DNA from: Candidatus Thorarchaeota archaeon
GTDB taxonomy: Archaea > Asgardarchaeota > Thorarchaeia > Thorarchaeales > Thorarchaeaceae
Reading direction: 5' to 3'
DNA: 55,208 nt
Assembly: GCA_029858305.1 (NCBI GenBank)
Contig: JAOUFI010000009.1
Span: 1 to 55,208 of the forward strand
A model generated the notes under the pieces. That model was not told the DNA's origin. It saw only the letters and a program-made list of their open reading frames with translations, and searched no databases. Position 1 is the stretch's first letter, and every line of letters starts with the position of its first letter. Position numbers and translations under genes: made by a program. This document shows, one piece after another, positions 38,688-47,115 of this stretch.

Positions 38688-41345
38688 TTATACTAGAGGT
38701 TCGTATCCTACATATCCCTCTGTGTCTACCTTTGTTTCGACTTTAGAGAGTATCTTCTCGATGCTCTCAAGTGCTCCTATTTTGAACAAGGGGCTGTTAT
38801 TGTTACCACAGTTGTATGAATATGTGCAGAGGGGACATCCATCAACTGTCTTACAATCACATTTCTCCAGTATCGTTTTTGTTCTTCTAAATGCCTCATC
38901 TAGTTTTCCAAAGAGCAGTTTCGATGCACCATTCCCGCCTGGGCTTCCATCATAGACAAAAATTATTCCTGAATCACCCATTGAAACACCTCCTATTTCA
39001 CGGGTGCCTCCTCCTGTGAACATATTGCTGGATTCGATGAGGACATGTTCAACAGCGTGAAAAGACCCGCCATAAAGCTCTGCAGGACCCATCTTCCCTC
39101 CACCAAGGTGTGCATATTTCCCGGAAATGTAATCATTCACGGAGTTGTTTGGTTCAGGCGCTGTGAAGGCGAAACCACGCGTTTGATAAGTATATACAAG
39201 TGGGGTTGTGAGATCATGCCTGCTAATCACCTTCCCACTCCGGGTTTCCTTCCTCACATAACCAAAAACTGTCTGAGTCATCTCAAGATTACAGTAGACT
39301 GCGTTGAGACCTAGTATCTTTGTTCGTTCAACAATATCGATTATCTTTGGCATTGTGGAGTATAGAGGCTTAGTGTGGTAGCTTCGATCAGCCGAAGACA
39401 CAACAGTCGCTCTGCCAAATCCAGGCAAGTACTTGAAGTCGATTGACATGTAATTTTTACCACCGTGGAGGTAAATTGCTCCGGGATGAAGCTCTTGGGC
39501 AGCCATTGGCATTGAGCGTTCGCCAAGGCCTTTCTTATCAAGTTTAATCTGAACTGTGTCGCCAATTCCCCTTATACTATACCCCCGCCAAGCTTTTCGA
39601 GCTCTCTCATCGTCAATGATGCGAATTTTTCCGTTCTCAAGTTCCTTCACAAGTCCTTCATCAGATAGTTTCTGAATGACTTTCCTGTGTCTTGCGAAAT
39701 GAGAAGTAGTTAGCTGACCACTCATGGCTGCGGCAATTATTTGATAATATCCAACAACCTCATTCTCAGGTTCAGTGTATGCAGCATCAATATCAGTGAA
39801 GTATTTGTCTGGCTCATACCTGTAAAAAGATGAGATGGGATCATTTTCCCTTAGTGCAAGGATTGCAACACTCTCCTGACCTTTTCTCCCAGCACGTCCT
39901 ATTCTCTGAGTAAGCCGTGTTATTGAAACAATCATGCTCACTACGCTGTTTAGATCACCGATGTCAATTCCAAGTTCGAGAGTCGGAGTGGAAACAATGA
40001 CAGGTAACTGCCCAGACCTAAACTGGTCCTCAACCTCACTTCTGTATTTCTTTGTGAGACCAGCTCTGTGAACCATAGATTTCACACCGGTATCACCAAG
40101 GAGCATATTCAAAACCTCGGCCTCTGAGTGTGTGTTTCCAAAAACCAGTGTCTTGAACTTGCCAACCTGCAATGCAGAAACTAAGTCAACTATCATGCTG
40201 TATTTACTTCTCATGCCAGGATAGTACATGAGAAAGTGGATAGGTCCTCTCTTAGCGTTCTTTGATTCAATGAGTTGAACGTCTGTATCAAAGAGGACGT
40301 CCGCAAATTCTTTTGGATTAGCCACCGTCGCAGATGCGCCAATCTTCTGGAATTTTCCGGATTCAAGCTCAAGCCTCTTTAAAATATAGTATACGTTAGT
40401 GCCCATAGATCCTGTGTAGAGATGGATCTCATCAAGAACAACAAACTTCACCGTTCGTAGAAGAGGAGTCAGGCGTGACTGTGACCACCCCAGATGATAG
40501 TGCAAGACATCAGGATTAGTCAGCAATATATCAGGTGGGCTGGAGTAAATCTTACTTCTGGCGTCTTCTCCGATATCACCATCGAAAATGGATACGGTCA
40601 AACCGGATGCCCTACCCATCTGTTTAATCTTGTCATATTGATCGCGTGCAAGAGCTTTCGTTGGATAGATGAGAAGTGCTCTTACCCCAGGATATGTAAA
40701 TGACTCCTGAACTGAGATGAGGAGCTGTCTTATAATGGGAAGGATGAAGCCCTCTGTCTTACCCTGAGCAGTTGGGGCTGCAATGACAACGTTCTCACCA
40801 TTGCTAATCGCATTGTATGAGTCTTCTTGGAACTTGTAAAGAGTGATAATTCCCTTTGAAGCTAGGTGCTCTTTAAGGCGTGAAGGTATATTGAGATCTT
40901 CAACCATTGAACCATACTCAGCATCAGTTGAGGGCATGTATTCATACTTGACAAGATAATCACGACCGGCACGCACCAATGAGCTTAGAGCATCTGGGAA
41001 AGACTCAAGGTTGCCACCACCTTGTTCAACAATCTTTGTCACTACCTCATCAGATTGTACTCTGGTGGAGGGGTCTCCCCTGCTTCGTCTTCTCTTGGAA
41101 GTGTCAGCTCCACTACCCAAGTACTTCCTTGTCCGCGATCCTGTCTTTCCACTCGCACCAGAGAAGCCATCAGTCTTGATAGCTTGAGAGTATGCTTCAT
41201 AGGCATCAAAGAGGTCTTTCCTGCTGCCATCCACGAGAAGCTCGACATTGCAAGTGAAGCAGTTTACGTACCATCCTCCAGCAACTTTCTTGAAGTCGAG
41301 TCGTGAGCCACACTTGGGGCAGTGAAGGACCGGCACAATAATCAC
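38688..41345 (-). CDS. DEAD/DEAH-box helicase with C-terminal DUF1998 (MrfA/YprA-like)
   Basis: The 885-residue superfamily-2 helicase starts with a zinc ribbon (CPKCG, then CFTC). Walker A is APTAQGKT near 187, motif II is DEIH near 304, and motif VI is RIGRAGRKGQ. The C-terminus is a DUF1998 module with clustered cysteines (CDCKTVDGCPLC, then YNCG). In bacterial MrfA and fungal Hrq1 relatives these bind zinc, and the enzymes repair DNA crosslinks and damage. It heads the minus-strand run that continues into arcS, but a functional link with archaeosine is not evident. Confidence 0.88.
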   Translation of the reverse strand: MIIVPVLHCPKCGSRLDFKKVAGGWYVNCFTCNVELLVDGSRKDLFDAYEAYSQAIKTDGFSGASGKTGSRTRKYLGSGADTSKRRRSRGDPSTRVQSDEVVTKIVEQGGGNLESFPDALSSLVRAGRDYLVKYEYMPSTDAEYGSMVEDLNIPSRLKEHLASKGIITLYKFQEDSYNAISNGENVVIAAPTAQGKTEGFILPIIRQLLISVQESFTYPGVRALLIYPTKALARDQYDKIKQMGRASGLTVSIFDGDIGEDARSKIYSSPPDILLTNPDVLHYHLGWSQSRLTPLLRTVKFVVLDEIHLYTGSMGTNVYYILKRLELESGKFQKIGASATVANPKEFADVLFDTDVQLIESKNAKRGPIHFLMYYPGMRSKYSMIVDLVSALQVGKFKTLVFGNTHSEAEVLNMLLGDTGVKSMVHRAGLTKKYRSEVEDQFRSGQLPVIVSTPTLELGIDIGDLNSVVSMIVSITRLTQRIGRAGRKGQESVAILALRENDPISSFYRYEPDKYFTDIDAAYTEPENEVVGYYQIIAAAMSGQLTTSHFARHRKVIQKLSDEGLVKELENGKIRIIDDERARKAWRGYSIRGIGDTVQIKLDKKGLGERSMPMAAQELHPGAIYLHGGKNYMSIDFKYLPGFGRATVVSSADRSYHTKPLYSTMPKIIDIVERTKILGLNAVYCNLEMTQTVFGYVRKETRSGKVISRHDLTTPLVYTYQTRGFAFTAPEPNNSVNDYISGKYAHLGGGKMGPAELYGGSFHAVEHVLIESSNMFTGGGTREIGGVSMGDSGIIFVYDGSPGGNGASKLLFGKLDEAFRRTKTILEKCDCKTVDGCPLCTYSYNCGNNNSPLFKIGALESIEKILSKVETKVDTEGYVGYEPLV

Positions 41346-41437
41346 CAGACTCTATGAAGAGGAAGACGTATGGCTTATCAAACTTTGGCACTGGAGTGTT
41401 CAGAATATTACTGAATCTAATGTCTGCATACCGAATA

Positions 41438-42466
41438 CTAGTCAGAGTCGCTAGTGTTATAGAACCTTTTCGTGAAATAGTAGAATAGCGCATGGAAACC
41501 AATCAGAGCCACGATAATAGGGACAAATAACAGGAATGAATTAACAGCCTCAAATGGTGCAGATAGAACTGGGAGAGCAGAGATCCAAAGGGTCAGCACT
41601 AATACCAAACCGGTTGATACGATAATAGATAAGAAGTATGATGAAAATCCTGCCAGACGATTATTCGTGATATTAAGAGGGTCATGAGCTATTTTGAAAA
41701 TCGATTGCAACTCATCCTCATTAGGAGGGGACTTACGAAAAACATGACACCTTGCTACATCAGGATGTGTGTTATATTCTATCAGGACGGGGTTTTTTTC
41801 TCTTACCCTGCCACCCGCAGCTAGCCAAATTCCTTCAGTAGTAATCATAATCCAATAGAATACCCAAAGGATACTGAGAGCTAAACTCGTGGTCAGTCCT
41901 ATCCATTGCACTTGGAAAAACGAAAATGGAACATATAGAAGCACCGGAAACCATGTACTGAGGACAGGTTGATCCTCCAAGTCTTTTAGGATGTCAGCAA
42001 GAACTATTTCTGCATTCTCTGGAGAAGTTAGTAGATCTTCTTCCGTTCTTTTAGAAATGACTATTGAGTGATACATGAGCCCTGATAGAGGAAGTAGCAC
42101 CTGTTTACTACTTTGAAGCATCCATAATTCAGCATGTCTTGAAAATCCCATACGTTTTTTTGCACGAGATATGATTTCTTCTAGCTCAGGGCAGGAATAG
42201 AGTTTTCTGAAACGTTTTCGTAATACCAACTGGAAACTAATTAGTATCAAGAGGATTACTGCAAGAGAAAACGTGAACCAGAGGAGGAGATTATACAGAC
42301 TAAATTGGAACGAAATTGGTCTGATATAATTAGTGAATGCTGGCATCAAAACTACCAGAAAAAAAACAATGTCTAGAGGCAATATACTGTATAAAAGATA
42401 GGGAGCATTACCTTCCCTTCCCACCCCCTTTTCAAAACCTATTTTATAATCCACTTCAGGATACAT
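41438..42466 (-). CDS. Membrane protein resembling M48 peptidase with lost HExxH
   Basis: The 342-residue protein has about six membrane helices in two N-terminal, two central and two C-terminal pairs. Between the first pairs is a soluble segment (about residues 90-165) that follows the HtpX/M48 pattern: AELWMLQSSKQ, then MYHSIVISKRTEEDL, then NAEIVLADILKDLED. At the place where M48 peptidases read VLAHELAHI, it reads VLADILKDL, so H, E and H are all replaced. I infer an inactive relative; the resemblance is by pattern and needs a structure comparison. It lies 92 bp upstream of the helicase gene. Confidence 0.5.
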   Translation of the reverse strand: MYPEVDYKIGFEKGVGREGNAPYLLYSILPLDIVFFLVVLMPAFTNYIRPISFQFSLYNLLLWFTFSLAVILLILISFQLVLRKRFRKLYSCPELEEIISRAKKRMGFSRHAELWMLQSSKQVLLPLSGLMYHSIVISKRTEEDLLTSPENAEIVLADILKDLEDQPVLSTWFPVLLYVPFSFFQVQWIGLTTSLALSILWVFYWIMITTEGIWLAAGGRVREKNPVLIEYNTHPDVARCHVFRKSPPNEDELQSIFKIAHDPLNITNNRLAGFSSYFLSIIVSTGLVLVLTLWISALPVLSAPFEAVNSFLLFVPIIVALIGFHALFYYFTKRFYNTSDSD

Positions 42467-42730
42467 TTCCTACCAGCCCGTACCATCAGAAATTCAGGAA
42501 GGATATAGTTTTTTCGTTGACTAGAGAATCCGCAGAGAAAAGCTCTGGCACGGTTTTAGGTAGAGATGTTTTTCGATGAGTTGATATGTTCACAGATGGA
42601 ACATTGAAGTGGAAGGGAAATTTGCATGTCTTTATCTTGCAAGACAAATCTGCAGACTATGGCCATAGGGACTCATTTCGCCAGACTGATGCATTTATTG
42701 AATGGTTCATGAATCTATCGAACATTAGTT

Positions 42731-42997
42731 GTGTTTTACAATTGGCCACTCGATGCGCTTTATTTTGCTCTCTTCCTTGTTGACTTCATTCCCTTCCTTA
42801 TGGTCTGGTTCCTGAAACCAGAATGGGAGTTTGGTATCCGGATCATTGATGTATTTTGGATAATAATACTAGCTGCAATCCTTTTGCCGACAGGAGTAGG
42901 ACCAGGGTTATTAGTTGTCTTTTGTGTTCAATTCCTAGTGCTTATCTGGCCAAGACCATTCATCACCGTGCCTGAGCTGAACCAGTTGCTGAAGTGA
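42731..42997 (+). CDS. Small three-helix membrane protein
   Basis: The 88-residue product starts with GTG and has hydrophobic helices at about residues 7-26, 37-55 and 58-75, ending in a polar tail. Coding is supported by its overlap with the next gene: its TGA overlaps the GTG of a zinc-ribbon peptide by 4 bp. The 264 bp before it show no other convincing gene. No family is recognised. Confidence 0.5.
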   Translation: MFYNWPLDALYFALFLVDFIPFLMVWFLKPEWEFGIRIIDVFWIIILAAILLPTGVGPGLLVVFCVQFLVLIWPRPFITVPELNQLLK

Positions 42998-43113
42998 AGA
43001 ACTTAGCTCAGATCAAATGTAACAACTGTGGAGCGACTTATGCGTATAATCTTGACTCTATTATTAACGGAGAGGTTGTCTGTCAGAACTGTGGAAAGTC
43101 CTTCAGAGTATAG
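42994..43113 (+). CDS. 39-residue zinc-ribbon protein
   Basis: This frame reads from GTG to TAG and encodes a minimal zinc ribbon. CNNCGATY is followed 17 residues later by CQNCGKSF, preceded by a short KNLAQIK strand and ended by RV. Two C-x2-C pairs with this spacing are a clear rubredoxin-knuckle signature, as in zinc_ribbon_4/MJ0042-type peptides. Its start overlaps the stop of the membrane-protein gene (GTGA), so the two are probably cotranslated. The zinc ribbon may act on the cytosolic side of that membrane protein. It is followed by a thioredoxin gene after 78 bp. Confidence 0.65.
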   Translation: MKNLAQIKCNNCGATYAYNLDSIINGEVVCQNCGKSFRV

Positions 43114-43191
43114 TTGGTTATAGCGCAATCCTTTTAACGGTTGTGTAAGAAATTTGCACAACCGACCCGTACAATGCGGAGTTTGATCATA

Positions 43192-43554
43192 ATGGTAGAA
43201 GACATCAGCTCATCAGAGCTAGACAAAGTAATCTCAGAGAATAAAGTAGTGTTCGTGGACTGCCACGCGGTTTGGTGTATGCCATGCAGAACCCTTGGCC
43301 CAATCCTTGAAGAAGTCCATGAAAAGTATCAGGGTAGAGGACTCAAGGTGGTCAAGATCGATGTTGACCACAACCGAGAATTCAGCATGCAGAATCAGAT
43401 TACTGGAGTCCCAAGCGTTCTCGTATATGCAGAGGGCAAGAGAGTCATCTTCGATGACGGTTATGGTAAGAAGAGTGACAAACTCGTCGGTGTCATGCCA
43501 CCTGAAGTCTATGAGCAGATTGCAGACAACCTCCTGGCTGAAGAGGCTGCATAA
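43192..43554 (+). CDS. Thioredoxin with CMPC active site
   Basis: The 120-residue product is a full thioredoxin fold with active site WCMPCR, the buried aspartate in VFVDCHAVW and the cis-proline in TGVPSVL. Active-site Met-Pro replaces the usual Gly-Pro, which may change redox potential or partner choice. An extra Cys (VDC) lies three residues before the active-site Trp. I chose the ATG at 43192; the longer frame adds no conserved residues. A 10-bp hairpin terminator follows the gene. Confidence 0.88.
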   Translation: MVEDISSSELDKVISENKVVFVDCHAVWCMPCRTLGPILEEVHEKYQGRGLKVVKIDVDHNREFSMQNQITGVPSVLVYAEGKRVIFDDGYGKKSDKLVGVMPPEVYEQIADNLLAEEAA

Positions 43555-43574
43555 TCATACTATCACACATCCTC

Positions 43575-43597
43575 CGAGGAAGGACTTTCCTTCCTCG
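43575..43597 (+). terminator. Hairpin terminator after thioredoxin gene
   Basis: CGAGGAAGGA and TCCTTCCTCG form a perfect 10-bp stem with a CTT loop, 21 bp after the thioredoxin stop. A short T-rich stretch (TTGTTTT) follows about 10 bp later. It separates the two thioredoxin genes into separate transcripts. Confidence 0.6.
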
Positions 43598-43681
43598 TGA
43601 GTATGACTTGTTTTACTAACTCGCTTGAGTCACAACATTATTAGCCTATTCAGAGAAACACACAACTGGTGCATACCCCAC

Positions 43682-44068
43682 ATGGTAAAAGATGTGACCC
43701 CTGAATATGTTGAGGAAACCATGAAGAAAACAAAACTGCTCTTCGTGGATTGTTGGGCTGCCTGGTGCGGACCGTGCAGGGCATTAAGTCCGATTCTGGA
43801 GGAGTTGGAACAGAAGTACAGTAATAATCCAGAAATCGGGTTTTTGAAAGTAAACACTGACGAACATCAGATATATGCAATTAAGAATCATATCATGGGA
43901 ATCCCGTGTGTTCTCATCTTCTTTAATGGAGAACCTGCTAAACTGAAGATCACAAACAAGGACACAGGGGTCACTACGATTCATGATAGATTGATCGGAC
44001 TGAGGCCTGCAGAGCACTTTGAGTATGCTATTGAATCATTGCTCGGCGGAAATCAAGAGTCTAGTTGA
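43682..44068 (+). CDS. Thioredoxin with CGPC active site
   Basis: The 128-residue product has the canonical active site WCGPCR in CWAAWCGPCRALSP, the cis-proline motif GIPCVLIFF and a C-terminal helix (EHFEYAIESLL). The insert LKITNKDTGVTTIHD before the last strand pair is longer than in typical thioredoxins. An additional Cys precedes the cis-Pro strand (IPC). The ATG at 43682 was chosen over a TTG 57 bp upstream because the fold starts there. It follows a related CMPC thioredoxin, which suggests duplication and specialisation. Confidence 0.88.
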   Translation: MVKDVTPEYVEETMKKTKLLFVDCWAAWCGPCRALSPILEELEQKYSNNPEIGFLKVNTDEHQIYAIKNHIMGIPCVLIFFNGEPAKLKITNKDTGVTTIHDRLIGLRPAEHFEYAIESLLGGNQESS

Positions 44069-44132
44069 ACACATGATATTTTATTAGATATCGAAGCCTG
44101 TGTACACCTGTTCAAGTTTAGAGGTGCGAGAG

Positions 44133-44657
44133 ATGCCAATACTACCCTTTGGAGATAAGAGCCCTAGAATAGACCCTAAGGCATATGTTAGTGTACAGGC
44201 AACTATCGTCGGAGACGTCGAAGTTGGACCTGGAGCGAATGTTTGGCCAGGTGCAGTGATACGTGGAGACCTTTCTTCAGTCAGGATTAGCGAGAATACC
44301 TGCATTCAGGATAGTGCGGTGATTCATGCTCATAGTCAGGACAACCCCGCGATTATTGGTAATAATGTCATTGTCGGTACGGCTGCAGTACTTCATGGGG
44401 TTTACATTGGTGATAGTACCAGTATTGGAGAGGGATGTGTCATCTTTGATGGTGCCACTCTTGGTGAAGGAGTCATGCTAGCTCCAGGGAGCATTGTCCC
44501 TGCAAATGTGGTCATTCCACCTCGCAGTCTCAATTCTGGAGTTCCAGCATCTCAGATTCGAGAGATATCGCGAGATGAAGTAGACAAGCATATTGTAAAG
44601 ACTGAGGCGATATCACAGGTCTTTCAAAAATTAAAACACTGGCAACAGATCGCCTAA
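44133..44657 (+). CDS. Gamma-carbonic-anhydrase-like left-handed beta-helix protein with an altered metal site
   Basis: The 174-residue protein is a hexapeptide-repeat beta helix: repeats run from VSVQATIVGDVEVGPGA to LGEGVMLAPGSIVP, then a C-terminal helix. It matches the gamma-CA/YrdA family end to end. Of the three zinc histidines, the first (VIHAH) and third (AVLHGV) are present. The second, in the usual G-H-x4-H-G, is Thr here (VGTAAVLHG). The ATG at 44133 is preceded by a good ribosome site, AGAGGTG, 6 bp upstream. A TATA-like ATATTTTATTA lies near 44074. The gene ends next to the convergent M24 gene. Confidence 0.85.
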   Translation: MPILPFGDKSPRIDPKAYVSVQATIVGDVEVGPGANVWPGAVIRGDLSSVRISENTCIQDSAVIHAHSQDNPAIIGNNVIVGTAAVLHGVYIGDSTSIGEGCVIFDGATLGEGVMLAPGSIVPANVVIPPRSLNSGVPASQIREISRDEVDKHIVKTEAISQVFQKLKHWQQIA

Positions 44658-45785
44658 TCACATCGTTTCTCGAGCCAAAGAACCCAAGTTTTCCATTCCA
44701 TCATGAGTAAGGAGAACCACATCTGCTACTTTTGCCGAACCAACCTCAGGCAAGAACCTTGTAGGATGAAGTGTGAAGACCATACCCTCTCTCAAGGAGT
44801 ATTGACTCTTTGGTGAGATGTAAGGAGGTTCATGAAGATCTAAGCCAATCGAACTCCCGAGAGGCTGAACGAACGACTCTGGATGGACTCCTCGTCCACT
44901 CTTCTTTAGGATGTGGTTAGCCACTTCTTCAATACTTACATCAGGTTTCATTACTTTCTCTCCAGCCTTGATAGCGTGCAGGATAGAGTCGTGAAGTGCC
45001 CTTTGTCTTTCACTAGGTTTCCCCAGATGGATTGTCCGGGCAATTTCAGCAAAATATCCCGAGTGACTCACTGTGATGTCCAAGACAACAAAATCCTCGG
45101 TCTTAATCCGGTCTGGACCGGGTTGGGCAACTGGAAAGCGGGCATGGGTTCCAGAGAGTACTGCGGCACGTATCCCTCGCTGTTGTCCACCGGCTCCTCT
45201 CATTGCTGCTTCAATTTCTAAAGAGGCTTCATCTTCGGATTTGCCAGAAGCTACAATCTCCAGTGCAGTTCGAACACCAATCTCGGCAACTCTCACAGCT
45301 TGGCGGATTGCATCAATCTCAACAGGATCCTTGATGTGGCGTAATTTCCAGAGGGCTTGTGAAAAGTCTCGAAATCCAGCTTCAGGAAGGTTTGTCTTTA
45401 TTTTCTCGAATTCCCTGACTGATAGCCAATCATGTTGGAGACCTATCATACCCTTTGTCTGCCCCATTTCATTCAGTACACGCAATGCCTCATCCCAGAA
45501 AGCATTACCATGAGCACGAAACCAATCCTCAGATGCATCCGAGTTGAAAGTATGTATGGAACCTAGAATGGAATCTACTGCAGTATTACCTTGAAGATTG
45601 TCCGAGAGAATCAAATGCGGATGGCTTCCTTCTGCGATGATGCAACCAATTGGTACATTATGACCTGTACTCTCAAATCCAGTCAAGTATTGAACATCCT
45701 GCCGTCGTGTTACCACTAGAGAGTCGATCTCATCACGTTTCATAGCCCGATATACTCTCTCCAGCCGTTGAGGGGTATATTGCAT
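44658..45785 (-). CDS. M24 (Xaa-Pro peptidase/creatinase) family protein lacking most metal ligands
   Basis: The 375-residue protein has the full two-domain layout: a creatinase N-terminal domain (residues 1-135) and a pita-bread domain (140-370). Of the five metal ligands only the first Asp (VLDITVS) remains. The second is Glu (YFAEIART). The His of G-H-G-I-G is Ser (GSSIGLDLHEPP). The first Glu is His (GMVFTLHP) and the last is Ala (KVADVVLL). The HEPP histidine is kept. I infer it is not a dinuclear aminopeptidase. It could be a creatinase-like metal-free hydrolase or a binding protein. Confidence 0.8.
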   Translation of the reverse strand: MQYTPQRLERVYRAMKRDEIDSLVVTRRQDVQYLTGFESTGHNVPIGCIIAEGSHPHLILSDNLQGNTAVDSILGSIHTFNSDASEDWFRAHGNAFWDEALRVLNEMGQTKGMIGLQHDWLSVREFEKIKTNLPEAGFRDFSQALWKLRHIKDPVEIDAIRQAVRVAEIGVRTALEIVASGKSEDEASLEIEAAMRGAGGQQRGIRAAVLSGTHARFPVAQPGPDRIKTEDFVVLDITVSHSGYFAEIARTIHLGKPSERQRALHDSILHAIKAGEKVMKPDVSIEEVANHILKKSGRGVHPESFVQPLGSSIGLDLHEPPYISPKSQYSLREGMVFTLHPTRFLPEVGSAKVADVVLLTHDGMENLGSLARETM

Positions 45786-45910
45786 CTGGTCTACATCACT
45801 CTTTGAAAGTTAAGCAACTTAGAAACTACCTTGCTGCGCTCTTGTCGATTTTATTACCCCATTTAAGCTTCGTGTCGAGGTGTAGGACGAAAACAGAAAG
45901 CGGAAAGGAG

Positions 45911-45988
45911 TGGCGGGACCGCCCGGATTTGAACCGGGGATAACCAACTCCGCAGGCTGGTGCCTTATCCAGGCTAGACTACGGCCCC
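45911..45988 (-). tRNA. tRNA-Arg (anticodon GCG)
   Basis: The minus strand folds into a complete cloverleaf. The acceptor is GGGGCCG/CGGTCCC (one G-U). The D arm is GTCT/AGGC with A14 and G15. The anticodon stem is CCAGC/GTTGG with loop CTGCGGA, giving anticodon GCG. The T arm is CCCGG/CCGGG with TTCAAAT. The discriminator G is followed by an encoded CCA (45911-45913). G15 is the archaeosine site. A TATA box lies 28 bp upstream. Confidence 0.92.
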
Positions 45989-46010
45989 ATTTTACGAGGG
46001 GCTGGATTTG

Positions 46011-46020
46011 ACTCATAAAG
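46011..46020 (-). promoter_or_regulatory. TATA box of tRNA-Arg(GCG)
   Basis: The minus strand reads CTTTATGAGT centred about 28 bp before the tRNA 5' end. The same element recurs at the same distance before the tRNA copy at 47116-47193, and in a damaged form (CTCTATTAG) before the copy at 48139-48216. Confidence 0.55.
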
Positions 46021-46125
46021 TCTTCGTTACGATAATTGATAGTATATTCCAATTCTGAATTCTGAAATTATTAATTCTCATTTTCTGTTTCAGATTGCAC
46101 TTTCTCCATTTTCCCTTCCGAAGTA

Positions 46126-46707
46126 CTAGACGTTCTGTTTCTTGCTATGGTTTTTTGCTAAAACCTCTTGTGCAGCTGTTCCAATCCAATCACTTCTCTC
46201 AGCTATTTTCTCAATAGCTTCTTGATAGTAATGATGTTCACTGTCTTCTATCCGCTCATTATACTTCAAAAGGAACTGCTTGAATCCATCATAAGAACGG
46301 TTCCATACTCGTGCTCTGAAAATCCAAACACTTGCTAATCGATCTGAGTACGGAGGAAATACCCATAGGAAAGCTGGGTGTCTGTACATACCAGCAATAA
46401 CGACTACGAGTGTCACTATTAGAAACAGCCACTCTCCAATTGATATCATCAAATAAGGGAAAATAACGTCTTGAGTGATGCCAACTCCGAGTCCAAGGCG
46501 GAACCCACTCATGTAACTCTTGGCAATCCAATACATCATTGAAACGAGTAAGACATATAGAACAAGGGTTCGTTTTAAGCCATTAAATAACTTTGAACCA
46601 AGTCTTTGAATCACAAGAGGACCTCTTTTCCATGTGAAAGCATAGTTTAAAGAGGGTAACACAAGAACTGTGATACATCCAACTAATGTCCAGAGCACGA
46701 CATCCAT
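46126..46707 (-). CDS. Membrane protein of the tRNA-Arg array, unknown function
   Basis: About 193 residues from the ATG at 46707; a GTG at 46719 is an alternative. There are about four membrane helices (near residues 4-24, 48-68, 78-98 and 102-122), then a soluble C-terminal part of about 70 residues rich in aromatic and charged residues (WIFRARVWNRSYDGF). A TATAAAG lies close upstream, suggesting a short leader. It sits between two tRNA copies on the same strand. I recognise no family. Confidence 0.6.
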   Translation of the reverse strand: MDVVLWTLVGCITVLVLPSLNYAFTWKRGPLVIQRLGSKLFNGLKRTLVLYVLLVSMMYWIAKSYMSGFRLGLGVGITQDVIFPYLMISIGEWLFLIVTLVVVIAGMYRHPAFLWVFPPYSDRLASVWIFRARVWNRSYDGFKQFLLKYNERIEDSEHHYYQEAIEKIAERSDWIGTAAQEVLAKNHSKKQNV

Positions 46708-46829
46708 CCATTCTACCACCTATAAAGCAGTGACTAAGCCCCCATTAATAGAAGGGCGAGATTTAGCACATAAAGTCTTTGTCGTGAATTTAATTAGTTG
46801 ATTCAGATCGGTGTATGAACTTGTAGAAC

Positions 46830-47036
46830 TCAAACAAGAGGCAGCTTCATCATTGTAACTACAGCTCGTCCTCTTCGCTTCGTCACTCTGAGTGTGTGCT
46901 CAGAAGTCTGCAGTATAAAGTCTTCTCCTTCCTCCAAGTTTTCGAGAACTGTTCTCCCCATAGGGCCATTCAGATATTTGGTGAAACGTGCCACTACTTT
47001 TTCTTCATTTGTGACATGGTTGCCAACAATACTCAT
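46830..47036 (-). CDS. Small cytosolic protein, unknown function
   Basis: The 68-residue product starts at ATG 47036 and reads as a small alpha-plus-beta protein: a helix VTNEEKVVARFTKYLNG, then GRTVLENLEEGEDFILQ, then two strands HTLRVTKRRGRAVVTMM. It has no cysteines or membrane helix. The minus-strand TATA-like CTTTATATG about 43 bp upstream lies just past the 3' end of a tRNA copy and is repeated beside the detached tRNA end at 48915. The function is unknown. Confidence 0.6.
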   Translation of the reverse strand: MSIVGNHVTNEEKVVARFTKYLNGPMGRTVLENLEEGEDFILQTSEHTLRVTKRRGRAVVTMMKLPLV

Positions 47037-47115
47037 TTTTGAAACCTCACGTCATAATTCAATATCAGAATGAGGCATATAAAGTCCGACTGACTGTAGA
47101 AATGAGAAGAAAAAG

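Noticed and set aside
42586..42783. 65-residue plus-strand frame before the small membrane protein
   Set aside because: No domain or coupling is visible, and it overlaps the better-supported frame at 42731 in another phase.
45819..46052. 77-residue open frame on the minus strand
   Set aside because: It runs through the tRNA-Arg(GCG) gene and has no independent coding signs.
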